From NCBI GenBank assembly GCA_052379845.1, contig JBQTCF010000018.1: 64,000 nucleotides of DNA; one strand, 5' to 3'. Position 1 is the stretch's first letter. Each line of letters starts with the position of its first letter. Below the pieces are notes generated by a model. It was not told where the DNA came from and made no database searches. It worked only from the letters and a program-made list of their open reading frames with translations. This DNA comes from Roseinatronobacter sp052379845 (GTDB taxonomy: Bacteria; Pseudomonadota; Alphaproteobacteria; Rhodobacterales; Rhodobacteraceae). Of this stretch, positions 1 to 8,684 are shown in pieces. The position numbers were made by a program, and so were the translations under genes.

Positions 1-1932
1 GCGGGGCATTTCGAACGCGGCCAGGCCCTGTGGACCCCCGCACCGGGCAAGGATGCCTTCACTGCGTGGCGCGACTGGGCGAGCCATGACCTGACGCCCG
101 AAATTTCGGGGTTGGCGGGGTTTTGCGCCCATGTTGCGGCTGCACCCGACACGGCGGAACGCGCGATCCTGCGCGCCTGCGATGCGCTGGCCATCCCGGA
201 AGGGGGGGCGGAAACCCTGTTTCACCGCCTGTTGATGGATCTGGGCGGCTGGTCGCAACATGCGCGCTGGCTGTTGTGGCGCGCGGAACTGGCGGGCGGC
301 ACCGACAGCACATTGACCGACCTTCTGGCCATTCGCCTGATCTGGGAAGAAGCGCTGCTGGCCCATGCGCCCGACCTGGCAACTGCATGGATGGTCACCT
401 GCGCGGACCATGCCACCCCCGTGGCCGCGCAATCCGGCCATATCGTGGATGCAATCCTGCAAGAGGCCGCTGAACGCGCCTATCAGCGCAAACTGGCACA
501 GGCACTGACCGGCCCCAAACCCCAGACGGGGCGCGCGGCACTGCAGGCGGCGTTTTGCATCGACGTGCGGTCCGAAGTCTTCCGGCGGCAGCTTGAAAGC
601 GTGAATAACGGCATAGAAACATTTGGATTTGCGGGCTTTTTTGGTCTGCCCCTGGCGCATAAACCCCATGGCACCGATGATATGCAGGCGCATTTGCCTG
701 TGTTGCTGACCCCGTCCATCACGTCTTGCAGCCATGCAGACGCCGCGCACGAAGACAGCGCGCGCATTGGCGCGCGTGCGGTGCGTGCATGGGGCCGGTT
801 TCGTCAGGCGGCGGTGTCATCCTTCGCATTTGTGGAAGCGGCGGGGCCGGTCTATGGCTGGAAACTGGTGAAATCCGCGCTGGCCCGCGCGGCGCACGCG
901 CCCGCACACGGTCCCGCGCCACGTTTTGAAACCCCGCTGGACCCGGGCGAAAAGGCACGCATCGGCGCAACCATCCTGCGCGCCACGAGCCTGCAATCAG
1001 ACCATGCGCGGCTGGTGCTGCTGCTGGGGCATGGCGCGCAACTGACCAACAACCCCCATTCCAGCGCCTATCAATGCGGGGCCTGCGGCGGACAATCGGG
1101 CGAAGTGTCGGCGCGCCTGCTTGCGCAATTGCTCAATGACCCTGAAACGCGCGCAGGGCTGCCTGCGCAGGGACTCACACTGCCCGATGACACGCTGTTT
1201 CTGGCGGGCGTGCATGACACGACCACCGACAACGTGGCGCTGTTCCCTGACAGCCCCGCGCCAGACCACCAGAACGACATCGCGCAGGCCCGGGACTGGC
1301 TGGCGCAGGCGACAGCTTTGGCGCGGGCAGAACGCGCCCCCCGCCTGCCCCGCGCGACAGCCGCAAACATGACCGCGCGCGCCGCCGATTGGGCCGAAAC
1401 GCGCCCGGAATGGGGCCTTGCGGGGTGTGCGGCGTTTATCGCCGCGCCGCGCAACGTGACGGCGGGCACTGATCTGGGCGGGCGGGCCTTCCTGCACAGC
1501 TATGACTGGACCGCAGATCAGGGGTTTTCCACGCTGGAGCTGATTCTGACGGCACCCGTCGTGGTGGCAAGCTGGATCAGCCTGCAATATTACGCGTCCA
1601 GTGTGGCACCAGACGCGTTCGGGGGCGGCAACAAGCTGATCCATAACGTGGTGGGCGGAATCGGGGTTGTGCAGGGCAATGGCGGCATTCTGCGCCCGGG
1701 CCTGCCATGGCAGGCCGTCCATGACGGGCAGGCCCTGATTCACACGCCCTTGCGGTTGTCAGTGCTCATCGAGGCGCCCAAAGACGCGATTTCCGATGTG
1801 TTGGTGCGCCATGACAGCCTGCGTGCGTTGTTTGACAATGGCTGGCTGCACCTGTTTGCACTGGAAAACGGGCGCGTGCAGGCCCGCTACCGGCCCGGAT
1901 TGCACTGGCAGGGGGCAAACACACCGGCCTGA
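1..1932 (+). CDS. dabA: DabA-type inorganic carbon transporter subunit, 5' end outside window
   Basis: The frame is open from base 1, so the N-terminus lies outside the window; 643 residues remain before the TGA at 1930. This is DabA (DUF2309), the zinc-containing, beta-carbonic-anhydrase-like cytoplasmic subunit that works with the NuoL-like membrane protein DabB to turn CO2 into trapped bicarbonate. All four zinc-site residues known for the family are visible with the expected spacing: Cys and Asp in an FCIDVRSE motif (codons at 556 and 562), then a His in GHGAQ and a Cys in QCGACGG exactly fifteen residues apart (codons at 1030 and 1075). DabB would be expected upstream, but that sequence is not in view. 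The TTG at 112 can be read as a start but is internal, because the family's conserved N-terminal residues continue upstream of it. Confidence 0.92.
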   Translation, partial: AGHFERGQALWTPAPGKDAFTAWRDWASHDLTPEISGLAGFCAHVAAAPDTAERAILRACDALAIPEGGAETLFHRLLMDLGGWSQHARWLLWRAELAGGTDSTLTDLLAIRLIWEEALLAHAPDLATAWMVTCADHATPVAAQSGHIVDAILQEAAERAYQRKLAQALTGPKPQTGRAALQAAFCIDVRSEVFRRQLESVNNGIETFGFAGFFGLPLAHKPHGTDDMQAHLPVLLTPSITSCSHADAAHEDSARIGARAVRAWGRFRQAAVSSFAFVEAAGPVYGWKLVKSALARAAHAPAHGPAPRFETPLDPGEKARIGATILRATSLQSDHARLVLLLGHGAQLTNNPHSSAYQCGACGGQSGEVSARLLAQLLNDPETRAGLPAQGLTLPDDTLFLAGVHDTTTDNVALFPDSPAPDHQNDIAQARDWLAQATALARAERAPRLPRATAANMTARAADWAETRPEWGLAGCAAFIAAPRNVTAGTDLGGRAFLHSYDWTADQGFSTLELILTAPVVVASWISLQYYASSVAPDAFGGGNKLIHNVVGGIGVVQGNGGILRPGLPWQAVHDGQALIHTPLRLSVLIEAPKDAISDVLVRHDSLRALFDNGWLHLFALENGRVQARYRPGLHWQGANTPA

Positions 1933-2005
1933 CCCACCATCAGGTTGACCGCCCCGCCCCCCATCATTACCACTGGGCGCACGCATTAACAGGAGTGCGC
2001 GCGCC

Positions 2006-3817
2006 ATGTTCCAAAGCTACGCTGCCACCACCCGCCCCGAAGATGGCCCGCCCCGGCTGCGCGCCTTGCGCCACGCGCTGCAGGGGCACGGGGTGGACGG
2101 GTTCATCATTCCCCGCGCCGATGCCCATCAGGGCGAATATGTGGCCGCGTGCGATGAACGGCTGGCATGGCTGACCGGGTTTACCGGGTCGGCGGGGTTT
2201 TGCATTGTGCTGCGGGACCGCGCGGGGCTGTTTGTGGACGGGCGCTACCGCGTGCAGGCCCGCTTGCAATGCGCCCCCGATTTGACGCCCGTGAACTGGC
2301 CCGAAACCAAACCGGCAGCATGGCTGCGCGACGCCCTGCCTGCGGGGGGCGTTGTGGGCTTTGACCCATGGCTTCATACACCTGATGAAATCGACGCGCT
2401 GGAACAGGGCCTGAAGGGCAGCGGCATAGCCCTGCAGCGCATGGACAACCAGATTGACGCGCTGTGGTCCGACCGCCCTGCCCCCCCCACGGCCCCCGCG
2501 CGCGCCTATCCCGAAGATCTGGCAGGCGACAGCACGGCCAGCAAGCGGCGCAATTTGGGGGCGGCGCTGGCCGCCAATGGCCAGCGCGCCACAATCCTGA
2601 CCCAGCCTGACAGCATATGTTGGCTTTTGAACATACGCGGGGCCGACCTGCCGCGCCTGCCAGTGGTTCAGGGGTTTGCGATTGTGCATGATGACGGGCG
2701 TGTGGACCTGTTCGCGCCCCCCGCCAAACTGGACGGGCTGGATTTAGGCCATGGCGTGCAAATTCGCCCGCGCGAGGCGTTTGAACCCGCGTTGCGCACG
2801 CTGCACGGCCCGGTGCGGCTGGACCGCGCAACTGTGCCGCTGCGGGTGCTGGACATTCTGCGCGACAGCGGCATTGACACCAGCTTCATGCAAGACCCCT
2901 GCCTGCTGCCCAAAGCCTGCAAGACCCATGCCGAACTTGCCGGCGCGCGCGCAGCCCATCTGCGCGATGGTGCCGCGATGGTGGAATTCCTGTGCTGGCT
3001 GGACGGGCAAGCCGCGGAACTGGTGGCCAATCCCGGCCATGTGCTGCGTGAAATCGACATCGCGCAGCATCTGGAACGCTGCCGCCACGCCACGGGCGCG
3101 TTGCAAGACCTGAGTTTTGATACCATCGCAGGGTCTGGCCCGAATGGGGCCATCGTGCATTACCGCGTGACCGAAGACACCAACCGCCGCCTGATTCCCG
3201 GCGATCTGATGCTGGTGGATTCGGGCGGTCAGTATCTGGACGGGACAACTGACATTACGCGCACCATCGCCATAGGGCCTGTGGGCCAGTTGGAAGCCGA
3301 ATGTTTTACCCGCGTGCTGCAAGGCATGATCGCCATTTCACGCGCGCGTTTTCCGCGCGGGGTGACAGGCGGTCATCTGGACGCGCTGGCGCGCTATCCG
3401 CTTTGGCTGGCGGGCATGGATTACGACCATGGCACGGGCCACGGGGTGGGCGCGTTCCTGTCCGTGCATGAAGGGCCGCAACGCCTGTCGCGCATTTCGC
3501 AAGTGCCGCTGCGCGACGGGATGATCCTGTCCAATGAACCGGGATATTACCGCGAAGGGGCGTTTGGCATACGCATTGAAAACCTTGTCAGCGTGCGCGC
3601 GGACCCTGCCCCGCAAGGGGGCGATGCGCGCGACTGGCTGGGATTTGAAACGCTGACACTTGCGCCCATTGATACCCGTCTGGTTGTGCAAGACCAGTTG
3701 ACCGCAGGCGAACGCGACTGGCTGAACCGGTATCACGCGCGCGTGCGAACATTGCTGCACCCCTTGGTGTCGCGGCGCGCGCGCGACTGGCTGGACAGGG
3801 CCTGCACCCCGGTGTGA
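2006..3817 (+). CDS. Xaa-Pro aminopeptidase, M24B family
   Basis: Predicted cytoplasmic aminopeptidase P, which removes the N-terminal residue in front of proline. At 603 residues it has the three-domain length of the eukaryotic XPNPEP1 type rather than the roughly 440 residues of E. coli PepP: two creatinase-like N-terminal domains (about 1-300), the pita-bread metallopeptidase domain (about 310-540) and a C-terminal extension. The five ligands of the two-metal centre are all present: D405 (LVDSG), D416 (TTDITRT), H479 (GTGHGVG), E511 (SNEPGYY) and E525 (RIENL). An AGGAG at 1991-1995 lies ten bases before the ATG and supports this start. It stands alone between dabA and a DUF427 gene, so context adds nothing about its substrate. 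Confidence 0.93.
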   Translation: MFQSYAATTRPEDGPPRLRALRHALQGHGVDGFIIPRADAHQGEYVAACDERLAWLTGFTGSAGFCIVLRDRAGLFVDGRYRVQARLQCAPDLTPVNWPETKPAAWLRDALPAGGVVGFDPWLHTPDEIDALEQGLKGSGIALQRMDNQIDALWSDRPAPPTAPARAYPEDLAGDSTASKRRNLGAALAANGQRATILTQPDSICWLLNIRGADLPRLPVVQGFAIVHDDGRVDLFAPPAKLDGLDLGHGVQIRPREAFEPALRTLHGPVRLDRATVPLRVLDILRDSGIDTSFMQDPCLLPKACKTHAELAGARAAHLRDGAAMVEFLCWLDGQAAELVANPGHVLREIDIAQHLERCRHATGALQDLSFDTIAGSGPNGAIVHYRVTEDTNRRLIPGDLMLVDSGGQYLDGTTDITRTIAIGPVGQLEAECFTRVLQGMIAISRARFPRGVTGGHLDALARYPLWLAGMDYDHGTGHGVGAFLSVHEGPQRLSRISQVPLRDGMILSNEPGYYREGAFGIRIENLVSVRADPAPQGGDARDWLGFETLTLAPIDTRLVVQDQLTAGERDWLNRYHARVRTLLHPLVSRRARDWLDRACTPV

Positions 3818-3909
3818 AACGAATATCCTTGGACAAATTGCGCAGTTTGACTTCTGGCCAAACCCTGCAATAGTGCGCGCGACAGGGACACAACAAGGAC
3901 AGTCACAGT

Positions 3910-4251
3910 ATGATGCGGCATTTGAAGATTTATCCCGCCGAAGGCACATGGGTGGTGCGCGCCAATGGCGCCGTTATCGGGGAAAGCAACGCAGCGCTGG
4001 AATTGATTCAGGGGGATTTTCCTTTCGTCATCTATTTTCCGCGCGAAGATGTCGCTGCAGCGGTGTTGGAACCGTCAGACCGGACGCTGATTTGCGATGA
4101 TCGCGGGGCGGGCGAATATTATCATGTTTCCAGCCCCGAAGGCTTGTTGCAAAATGCCGCCTACAGCCTGACCGCGCCCAGCGAAGCCGCCGAACAAGTG
4201 CGCGGCTATCTGGCGTTCGACGCGGGAAAAGTTACCGTCGAACGGGTCTGA
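3910..4251 (+). CDS. DUF427 domain-containing protein
   Basis: A 113-residue single-domain protein of the DUF427 family. It shows the usual opening of alternating strands (KIYPAEGTWVVRANG), a central YFPREDV segment and a YYHVSS strand. Members are small beta-tent-like cytoplasmic proteins with no firmly established biochemical role. An AAGGA about ten bases upstream supports the ATG at 3910. The next gene, an FAD oxidase, starts five bases after this stop, so the two are probably co-transcribed and perhaps translationally coupled. I can assign the family with confidence but not a function. Confidence 0.85.
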   Translation: MMRHLKIYPAEGTWVVRANGAVIGESNAALELIQGDFPFVIYFPREDVAAAVLEPSDRTLICDDRGAGEYYHVSSPEGLLQNAAYSLTAPSEAAEQVRGYLAFDAGKVTVERV

Positions 4252-4256
4252 CCCCG

Positions 4257-5624
4257 ATGCAGGCCGCATATGACGCCCTGCATACCCTTCTGGGCGAACG
4301 GTTTACCACCGGCGCGTCGGACAGGGCCTTGCACGGGCAGTCGGAATCGCATTTCGTGGACATGCCGCCCGATGGCGTGGCCTATCCTGAAACCACCGCC
4401 GAAGTGGCGGCAATTGTGTCGATCTGCGCGGCGCATGACCTGCCTGTGATCGGATGGGGGGCAGGAACATCGCTGGAAGGGCACGCACTGGCCCCTCATG
4501 GCGGAATTACAGTTGATTTCAGCCGCATGAATGCGGTTTTGCAGGTCAGCGCCGAGGACATGCTGGCAGTCGTCCAGCCCGGTGTGACGCGCGAGGCGCT
4601 GAATACGGAATTGCGCGCCACGGGGCTGTTCTTTCCGGTGGACCCCGGCGCGAATGCGTCACTCGGGGGAATGGCGTCAACGCGCGCATCGGGCACCACG
4701 GCGGTGCGCTATGGCACCATGCGCCCCAATGTGCTGGCGCTGGAAGTGGTGCTGGCCGATGGGCGCATTGTGCGCACGGGCACATGCGCGCCGAAATCAT
4801 CCACCGGGTATGACCTGACAGGGCTGTTTGTGGGCGCAGAAGGGACACTTGGCCTGATTACGGAACTGACCTTGCGCCTGCAGGGCCAGCCAGACGGTAT
4901 TTCGGCGGCCGTCTGTGCCTTCGACGATATGGACGCGGCAACGCAGACTGTCATCATGACCATTCAATCCGGCATTCCCATGGCGCGGATTGAATTCATC
5001 GACGCCGCTTTCGTGCGCATTTTCAACGCCCGGCACGGAACGGACATGCCCGAAAAGCCGCATCTGATGGTGGAATTCCACGGCTCAGCCGAAGGGGTGC
5101 GCGAACAGGCCGCAAGCTTTGGCGACATCGTGGCCGATATGGGGGGCAGTGCGTTTCAATGGGCCGAAGATCCGCAAGACCGCGCGCGCCTGTGGTCCAT
5201 GCGCCACAATGCCTACTATGCCGCGCGTGCGGCATGGCCAAACGCCTATGCCATCACAACCGATGTGTGCGTGCCGATTTCGAAACTGGCGCAAGCGGTG
5301 CGTGAAACAGCGGATGAGATTGCCGCGTCGGGCATTCCCGGCCCCATTCTGGGGCATGTGGGCGACGGCAATTTCCATGTCCTGTTGTTGCCCGACCGCG
5401 AGGATGACGACCAGATTGCCACTGCGGGCGCGCTGGCCCATGCGATGGCGGAACGCGCGCTGCGCCTTGGGGGCACAGTCAGCGGGGAACACGGCATTGG
5501 CATGGGCAAGTTGAAATACATGGACCGCGAACACGGCGCGGGCTGGGATGTCATGACCAGCCTGAAGGCGGCGCTGGACCCAAAAGGCATTATGAATCCG
5601 GGAAAACTGCTGCGCCAGCCCTGA
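4257..5624 (+). CDS. FAD-binding oxidoreductase, D-lactate/glycolate dehydrogenase type (GlcD-like)
   Basis: A 455-residue flavoprotein of the vanillyl-alcohol-oxidase fold, related to GlcD and the cytochrome-linked D-lactate dehydrogenases that oxidise 2-hydroxy acids to 2-oxo acids. The FAD-binding PCMH domain covers about residues 35-215, with GWGAGTSLEGH and GAEGTLGLITE motifs. The FAD-oxidase C domain follows, with GHVGDGNFH (histidines near the flavin), SGEHGIGMGK and a terminal DPKGIMNPGK motif. No signal peptide or membrane segment is visible, and there is no Fe-S partner (GlcF) or GlcE next to it, so a stand-alone D-2-hydroxyacid dehydrogenase is more likely than a glycolate oxidase complex. 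The exact substrate cannot be read from the sequence. Confidence 0.88.
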   Translation: MQAAYDALHTLLGERFTTGASDRALHGQSESHFVDMPPDGVAYPETTAEVAAIVSICAAHDLPVIGWGAGTSLEGHALAPHGGITVDFSRMNAVLQVSAEDMLAVVQPGVTREALNTELRATGLFFPVDPGANASLGGMASTRASGTTAVRYGTMRPNVLALEVVLADGRIVRTGTCAPKSSTGYDLTGLFVGAEGTLGLITELTLRLQGQPDGISAAVCAFDDMDAATQTVIMTIQSGIPMARIEFIDAAFVRIFNARHGTDMPEKPHLMVEFHGSAEGVREQAASFGDIVADMGGSAFQWAEDPQDRARLWSMRHNAYYAARAAWPNAYAITTDVCVPISKLAQAVRETADEIAASGIPGPILGHVGDGNFHVLLLPDREDDDQIATAGALAHAMAERALRLGGTVSGEHGIGMGKLKYMDREHGAGWDVMTSLKAALDPKGIMNPGKLLRQP

Positions 5625-5679
5625 CGCAAACGCGCCCGCGCGGGAATTTGGCCTTTCCCTTGCGCGCCTGTCGTCTTAC

Positions 5680-6144
5680 ATGCCCCCCATGAGTGATGAA
5701 ATGCGCCCCCGTTACTGGGAAACCGTCCCGCTGGACCAGATGACCCCGCAGGAATGGGAAGCACTGTGCGATGGCTGCGGGCGGTGCTGCCTGAACAAGC
5801 TGGAAGATATCGACACCGATGAACTGGTGTTCACGCGCGTGGCCTGCAGGTTGTTCGATGATACCACCTGCCGCTGTGCCAAATATGAGATACGCAAGCA
5901 GATCGTGCCCGAATGCGTGGTGCTGACCCCCGAAACGCTGACGGACATTGCCTATTGGATGCCTGCGACCTGCGCTTATCGGCGGCTGCACGAAGGGCGC
6001 AAGCTGCCGCATTGGCACCCACTGATCACCGGCGATGCGACGACGCCGCATAAGGCGGGAATATCCATGCTGGGGCGCACTGTGTCCGAGGCACAGATAC
6101 CGCTGGAAGACTGGGAAGACCATCTTCTTGAAGATGACGTGTAG
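5680..6144 (+). CDS. YcgN/UPF0260 family cysteine-cluster protein
   Basis: A 154-residue protein of the YcgN (UPF0260) family, marked by a cysteine-rich pattern: CDGCGRCC near residue 30, a CRLFDDTTCRC stretch, a Cys in PECVVL and one in PATC. The spacing suggests metal or Fe-S binding (inference); no enzymatic role is established. Two in-frame ATGs exist, at 5680 and 5689. The family usually begins shortly before the RYWETVPLDQM segment, so either is possible. It ends 211 bases before the convergent DUF1178 gene. That gap holds no supportable gene. Confidence 0.87.
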   Translation: MPPMSDEMRPRYWETVPLDQMTPQEWEALCDGCGRCCLNKLEDIDTDELVFTRVACRLFDDTTCRCAKYEIRKQIVPECVVLTPETLTDIAYWMPATCAYRRLHEGRKLPHWHPLITGDATTPHKAGISMLGRTVSEAQIPLEDWEDHLLEDDV

Positions 6145-6355
6145 GCCCTGAGCCTGCGTGTGGCGGACAATTCCACAGCGTTACACCGCAACGGGACGAA
6201 TCCAAAAGGGGGGGTGCCGGGGGCATTCCTTCAGCGTTCCGTTCAAGCCAAAACTATCAACAAAAAGCGCGTGTCATTCTGTTATGCCCGATCCCAAACG
6301 CGGATCATCTGCCAACCTTCAGGGAACACATATCTTGCACGGCACAGCGCGCGCC

Positions 6356-6802
6356 CTAGTTGGCCTTGCGGGTGGGGGTGAAGGGCAGCGGCAGAACGGG
6401 CACGCCGTCGTCAAGCAGGGCTTTCGCCTCGCTCAATTGGGCTTCGCCATAGATGGGGCGGTCGGGGATGTCGCCCAGATACATGGCGCGCGCCTGCGAC
6501 GCGAAATTGTCGCCAACATATTCTGAATGCGCCTCAACATGGGCGCGCAATTCGCGCAGTCTGGCTGCAATCTCGGGGGGGTGGGCCTGCGCGGGGGCAG
6601 TGTCGGGCGGCGCAGGCGCTGGCTGCGCGGCCTTTTCGCCTTGCGAAACGGCTGGGGCCATCAGAGCCTTTTCAACCTGCGTTCCGCCACAAACGGGGCA
6701 CGCGACTAGCCCGCGCCGTTTCAGCCCGTCAAACGCCGCGCCGGATTGAAACCAGCTTTCAAAACGGTGATCCTGCGCACATCGAAGCGAAAATCTGATC
6801 AT
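6356..6802 (-). CDS. DUF1178 family protein
   Basis: A 148-residue member of DUF1178, a family common in Alphaproteobacteria. The N-terminal 45 residues form a small zinc-ribbon-like segment (a Cys at position 8 and CPVCGG near 37) with the signature HRFESWFQSGAAFD. The middle is a low-complexity Ala/Pro linker, followed by a helical C-terminal domain containing HSEYVGDNFA and the conserved RPIYGEA segment. Function is unknown. It is transcribed leftwards, alone, with its start 123 bases from the divergent glutathione peroxidase gene, so the two probably use separate promoters in that gap. Confidence 0.88.
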   Translation of the reverse strand: MIRFSLRCAQDHRFESWFQSGAAFDGLKRRGLVACPVCGGTQVEKALMAPAVSQGEKAAQPAPAPPDTAPAQAHPPEIAARLRELRAHVEAHSEYVGDNFASQARAMYLGDIPDRPIYGEAQLSEAKALLDDGVPVLPLPFTPTRKAN

Positions 6803-6924
6803 TCTCTGCGACCTTCACGACCCATGTGGCCTAGTTAAACGCTGCCAAGCCTAATTCAAGGCGAAACAGCTTGTCACGGGGACGAACAGCCCTAATTTTC
6901 ACCCATAACCTTAAAGGTGACATG

Positions 6925-7434
6925 ATGCGCGCAGTGATGCTGTTTTTTCTTGGCGTGGTTTTGGCACTTCCTGCATATGCCTTCAGGTTCACGGGGCTTG
7001 ATGGCAAGGCCATAGACCTGCTCGATTGGCGCGGTCAGCCGGTTCTGGTGGTGAACACCGCGTCCCTGTGCGGGTTCACGCGCCAATATGGGGATATGCA
7101 GGCGCTCTATGAACATTACGGTCCGCGTGGTCTGGTCGTGCTGGCCATCCCGTCCGATGATTTCCGGCAGGAATTGTCCAGCAACGCCGAGGTGGCCGAT
7201 TTTTGCCGTGTGCAAACCGGACTGACATTTCCCATTACCGAAATCACGCCTGTGCGCGGGCCGGATGCGCACCCGTTCTATCGCTGGCTGGCAACCGCGC
7301 ATGGCGCAGTGCCCGCATGGAATTTCAACAAGGCGCTGATTGGTCCTGATGGCACATTGCTGGGGTTCTGGGGGTCGGGCACGCGCCCCAATGCGCGCGC
7401 TATCACCCGCCAAATCCGCGCCGCCCTGCCATGA
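6925..7434 (+). CDS. Glutathione peroxidase family protein with signal peptide
   Basis: A thiol peroxidase of the glutathione peroxidase family, reducing hydroperoxides. The first 20 residues form a clear signal peptide (hydrophobic MLFFLGVVLALPAYA), so the mature enzyme should act in the periplasm, unlike the usual cytoplasmic BtuE/Gpo type. The peroxidatic Cys is C49 in the ASLCGFTRQY motif, a Cys rather than selenocysteine. The WNFNK motif supplies the Trp/Asn of the catalytic tetrad, but the usual NQFGGQE block is replaced by SDDFRQE, keeping only the Gln region. An AAAGGTGA at 6913-6920 fits the ATG at 6925 better than the one at 6922. The stop overlaps the next start by four bases, so the deacetylase-family gene is translationally coupled. 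Confidence 0.88.
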   Translation: MRAVMLFFLGVVLALPAYAFRFTGLDGKAIDLLDWRGQPVLVVNTASLCGFTRQYGDMQALYEHYGPRGLVVLAIPSDDFRQELSSNAEVADFCRVQTGLTFPITEITPVRGPDAHPFYRWLATAHGAVPAWNFNKALIGPDGTLLGFWGSGTRPNARAITRQIRAALP

Positions 7435-8615
7435 CGCCGGTTTTCATCGGGTCGGGCATTTATCGCGGGTCCAGCTACGGGGCGTGGCACCCGTTGCATA
7501 TTCCGCGCGTGTCCACTGTCATGGACCTGTCGCGTGCGCTAGGGTGGCTGCCGCAGGCGCAATACCGCACCAGCCCGCGCGCCAAGCCTGAAGCACTGCA
7601 CTTGTTCCATACGCCGGACTATATCGCGGCGCTGATGCAGGCGGAAGCCAGCCAAACTGTAGATGACGCGATACGCACGCGCCACGGGCTAGGCACAACG
7701 GCCAATCCTGTCTTTGGTGAAATGTTCCGCCGCCCTGCTACAGGCGCAGGCGGGGTCATGCTGGCAGCCGAGCTGCTGCGCGGGGGCGGTGTGGTGCATG
7801 TGCCCGGTGGTGGCACCCATCACGCGATGGCCGACCGCGCCAACGGGTTTTGCTACCTGAATGATCCGGTGCTGTGCCTGTTGTCGCTGCGGCACATGGG
7901 GCTGTCGCGCATTGCCTATGTCGATATTGACGCCCATCATTGCGACGGGGTGCAGGATGCATTGTCGGGTGCCGCTGACATGCTGATGATTTCCGTTCAT
8001 GAGGACGGGCGATGGCCCGGCACCGGCGCGCTGCACGATGATGGCGGCGGGCGGGCGCTGAACCTGCCCGTGCCGCGCGGGTTCAATGACAGCGAAATGC
8101 GCCATATTCTGCACCGGCTTATCCTGCCGGTTCTGGACAGGTTCGCCCCGCAAGCGGTGGTGTTGCAATGCGGGTCCGACGCCATAGAGGAAGACCCGCT
8201 GTCGCGGCTGGCCTTGTCCAACAACGCCCATGTGGAAACCGCACTGGCCTTGCGCGATATCGCCCCGCGCCTGATTGTTCTGGGGGGTGGCGGCTATAAC
8301 CCGTGGTCGGTCGCGCGCTGCTGGACGCGGGTGTGGGGCGCGCTGAATGGCCACCGTGCAGATGGCCCCCTGCCCGGCCCCGCGCAGGATATTTTGCGCG
8401 CACTGGACTGGAACCGGCGCAGCACCGGGCGCAGACCGCAGGACCATTGGCACAGCACGCTGAACGACCCGCCCCGCAATGGCCCCGTGCGCCCCGAAAT
8501 CCGCGACCGCGCAGCCCATCTGCGCGCGCGGTTTGACGCTACGTCACCATATTCGCGGCGCAATGGATCGCAGGGCCGGAAAAAAACCGCCCAAAGCGCC
8601 GTTCCAACCCCATAG
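7431..8615 (+). CDS. Histone deacetylase family protein (AcuC-like)
   Basis: A 394-residue zinc-dependent deacetylase of the arginase/deacetylase superfamily, nearest in look to AcuC-type acetoin-utilisation proteins. The active site is visible: the catalytic His pair in GGGTHHAM, the zinc ligands in DIDAHHCDG (Asp and second His), and the third ligand in the CGSDAIEEDPL stretch; a GGGGYNP motif carries the Tyr position. The C-terminal 50 residues are basic and poorly conserved. The start overlaps the glutathione peroxidase stop by four bases. Substrate is unknown: acetyl-CoA synthetase or another acetylated protein, or a small acetylated amine, are all possible. It is distinct from the second deacetylase of this fold at 39834. 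Confidence 0.85.
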   Translation: MTPVFIGSGIYRGSSYGAWHPLHIPRVSTVMDLSRALGWLPQAQYRTSPRAKPEALHLFHTPDYIAALMQAEASQTVDDAIRTRHGLGTTANPVFGEMFRRPATGAGGVMLAAELLRGGGVVHVPGGGTHHAMADRANGFCYLNDPVLCLLSLRHMGLSRIAYVDIDAHHCDGVQDALSGAADMLMISVHEDGRWPGTGALHDDGGGRALNLPVPRGFNDSEMRHILHRLILPVLDRFAPQAVVLQCGSDAIEEDPLSRLALSNNAHVETALALRDIAPRLIVLGGGGYNPWSVARCWTRVWGALNGHRADGPLPGPAQDILRALDWNRRSTGRRPQDHWHSTLNDPPRNGPVRPEIRDRAAHLRARFDATSPYSRRNGSQGRKKTAQSAVPTP

Positions 8616-8684
8616 GCCACCTTGCGCAACCCCCTGCACACGCCTATGAAGTGGCGCGAAAACCGTGTGGGGGGGGGTCGGCCA

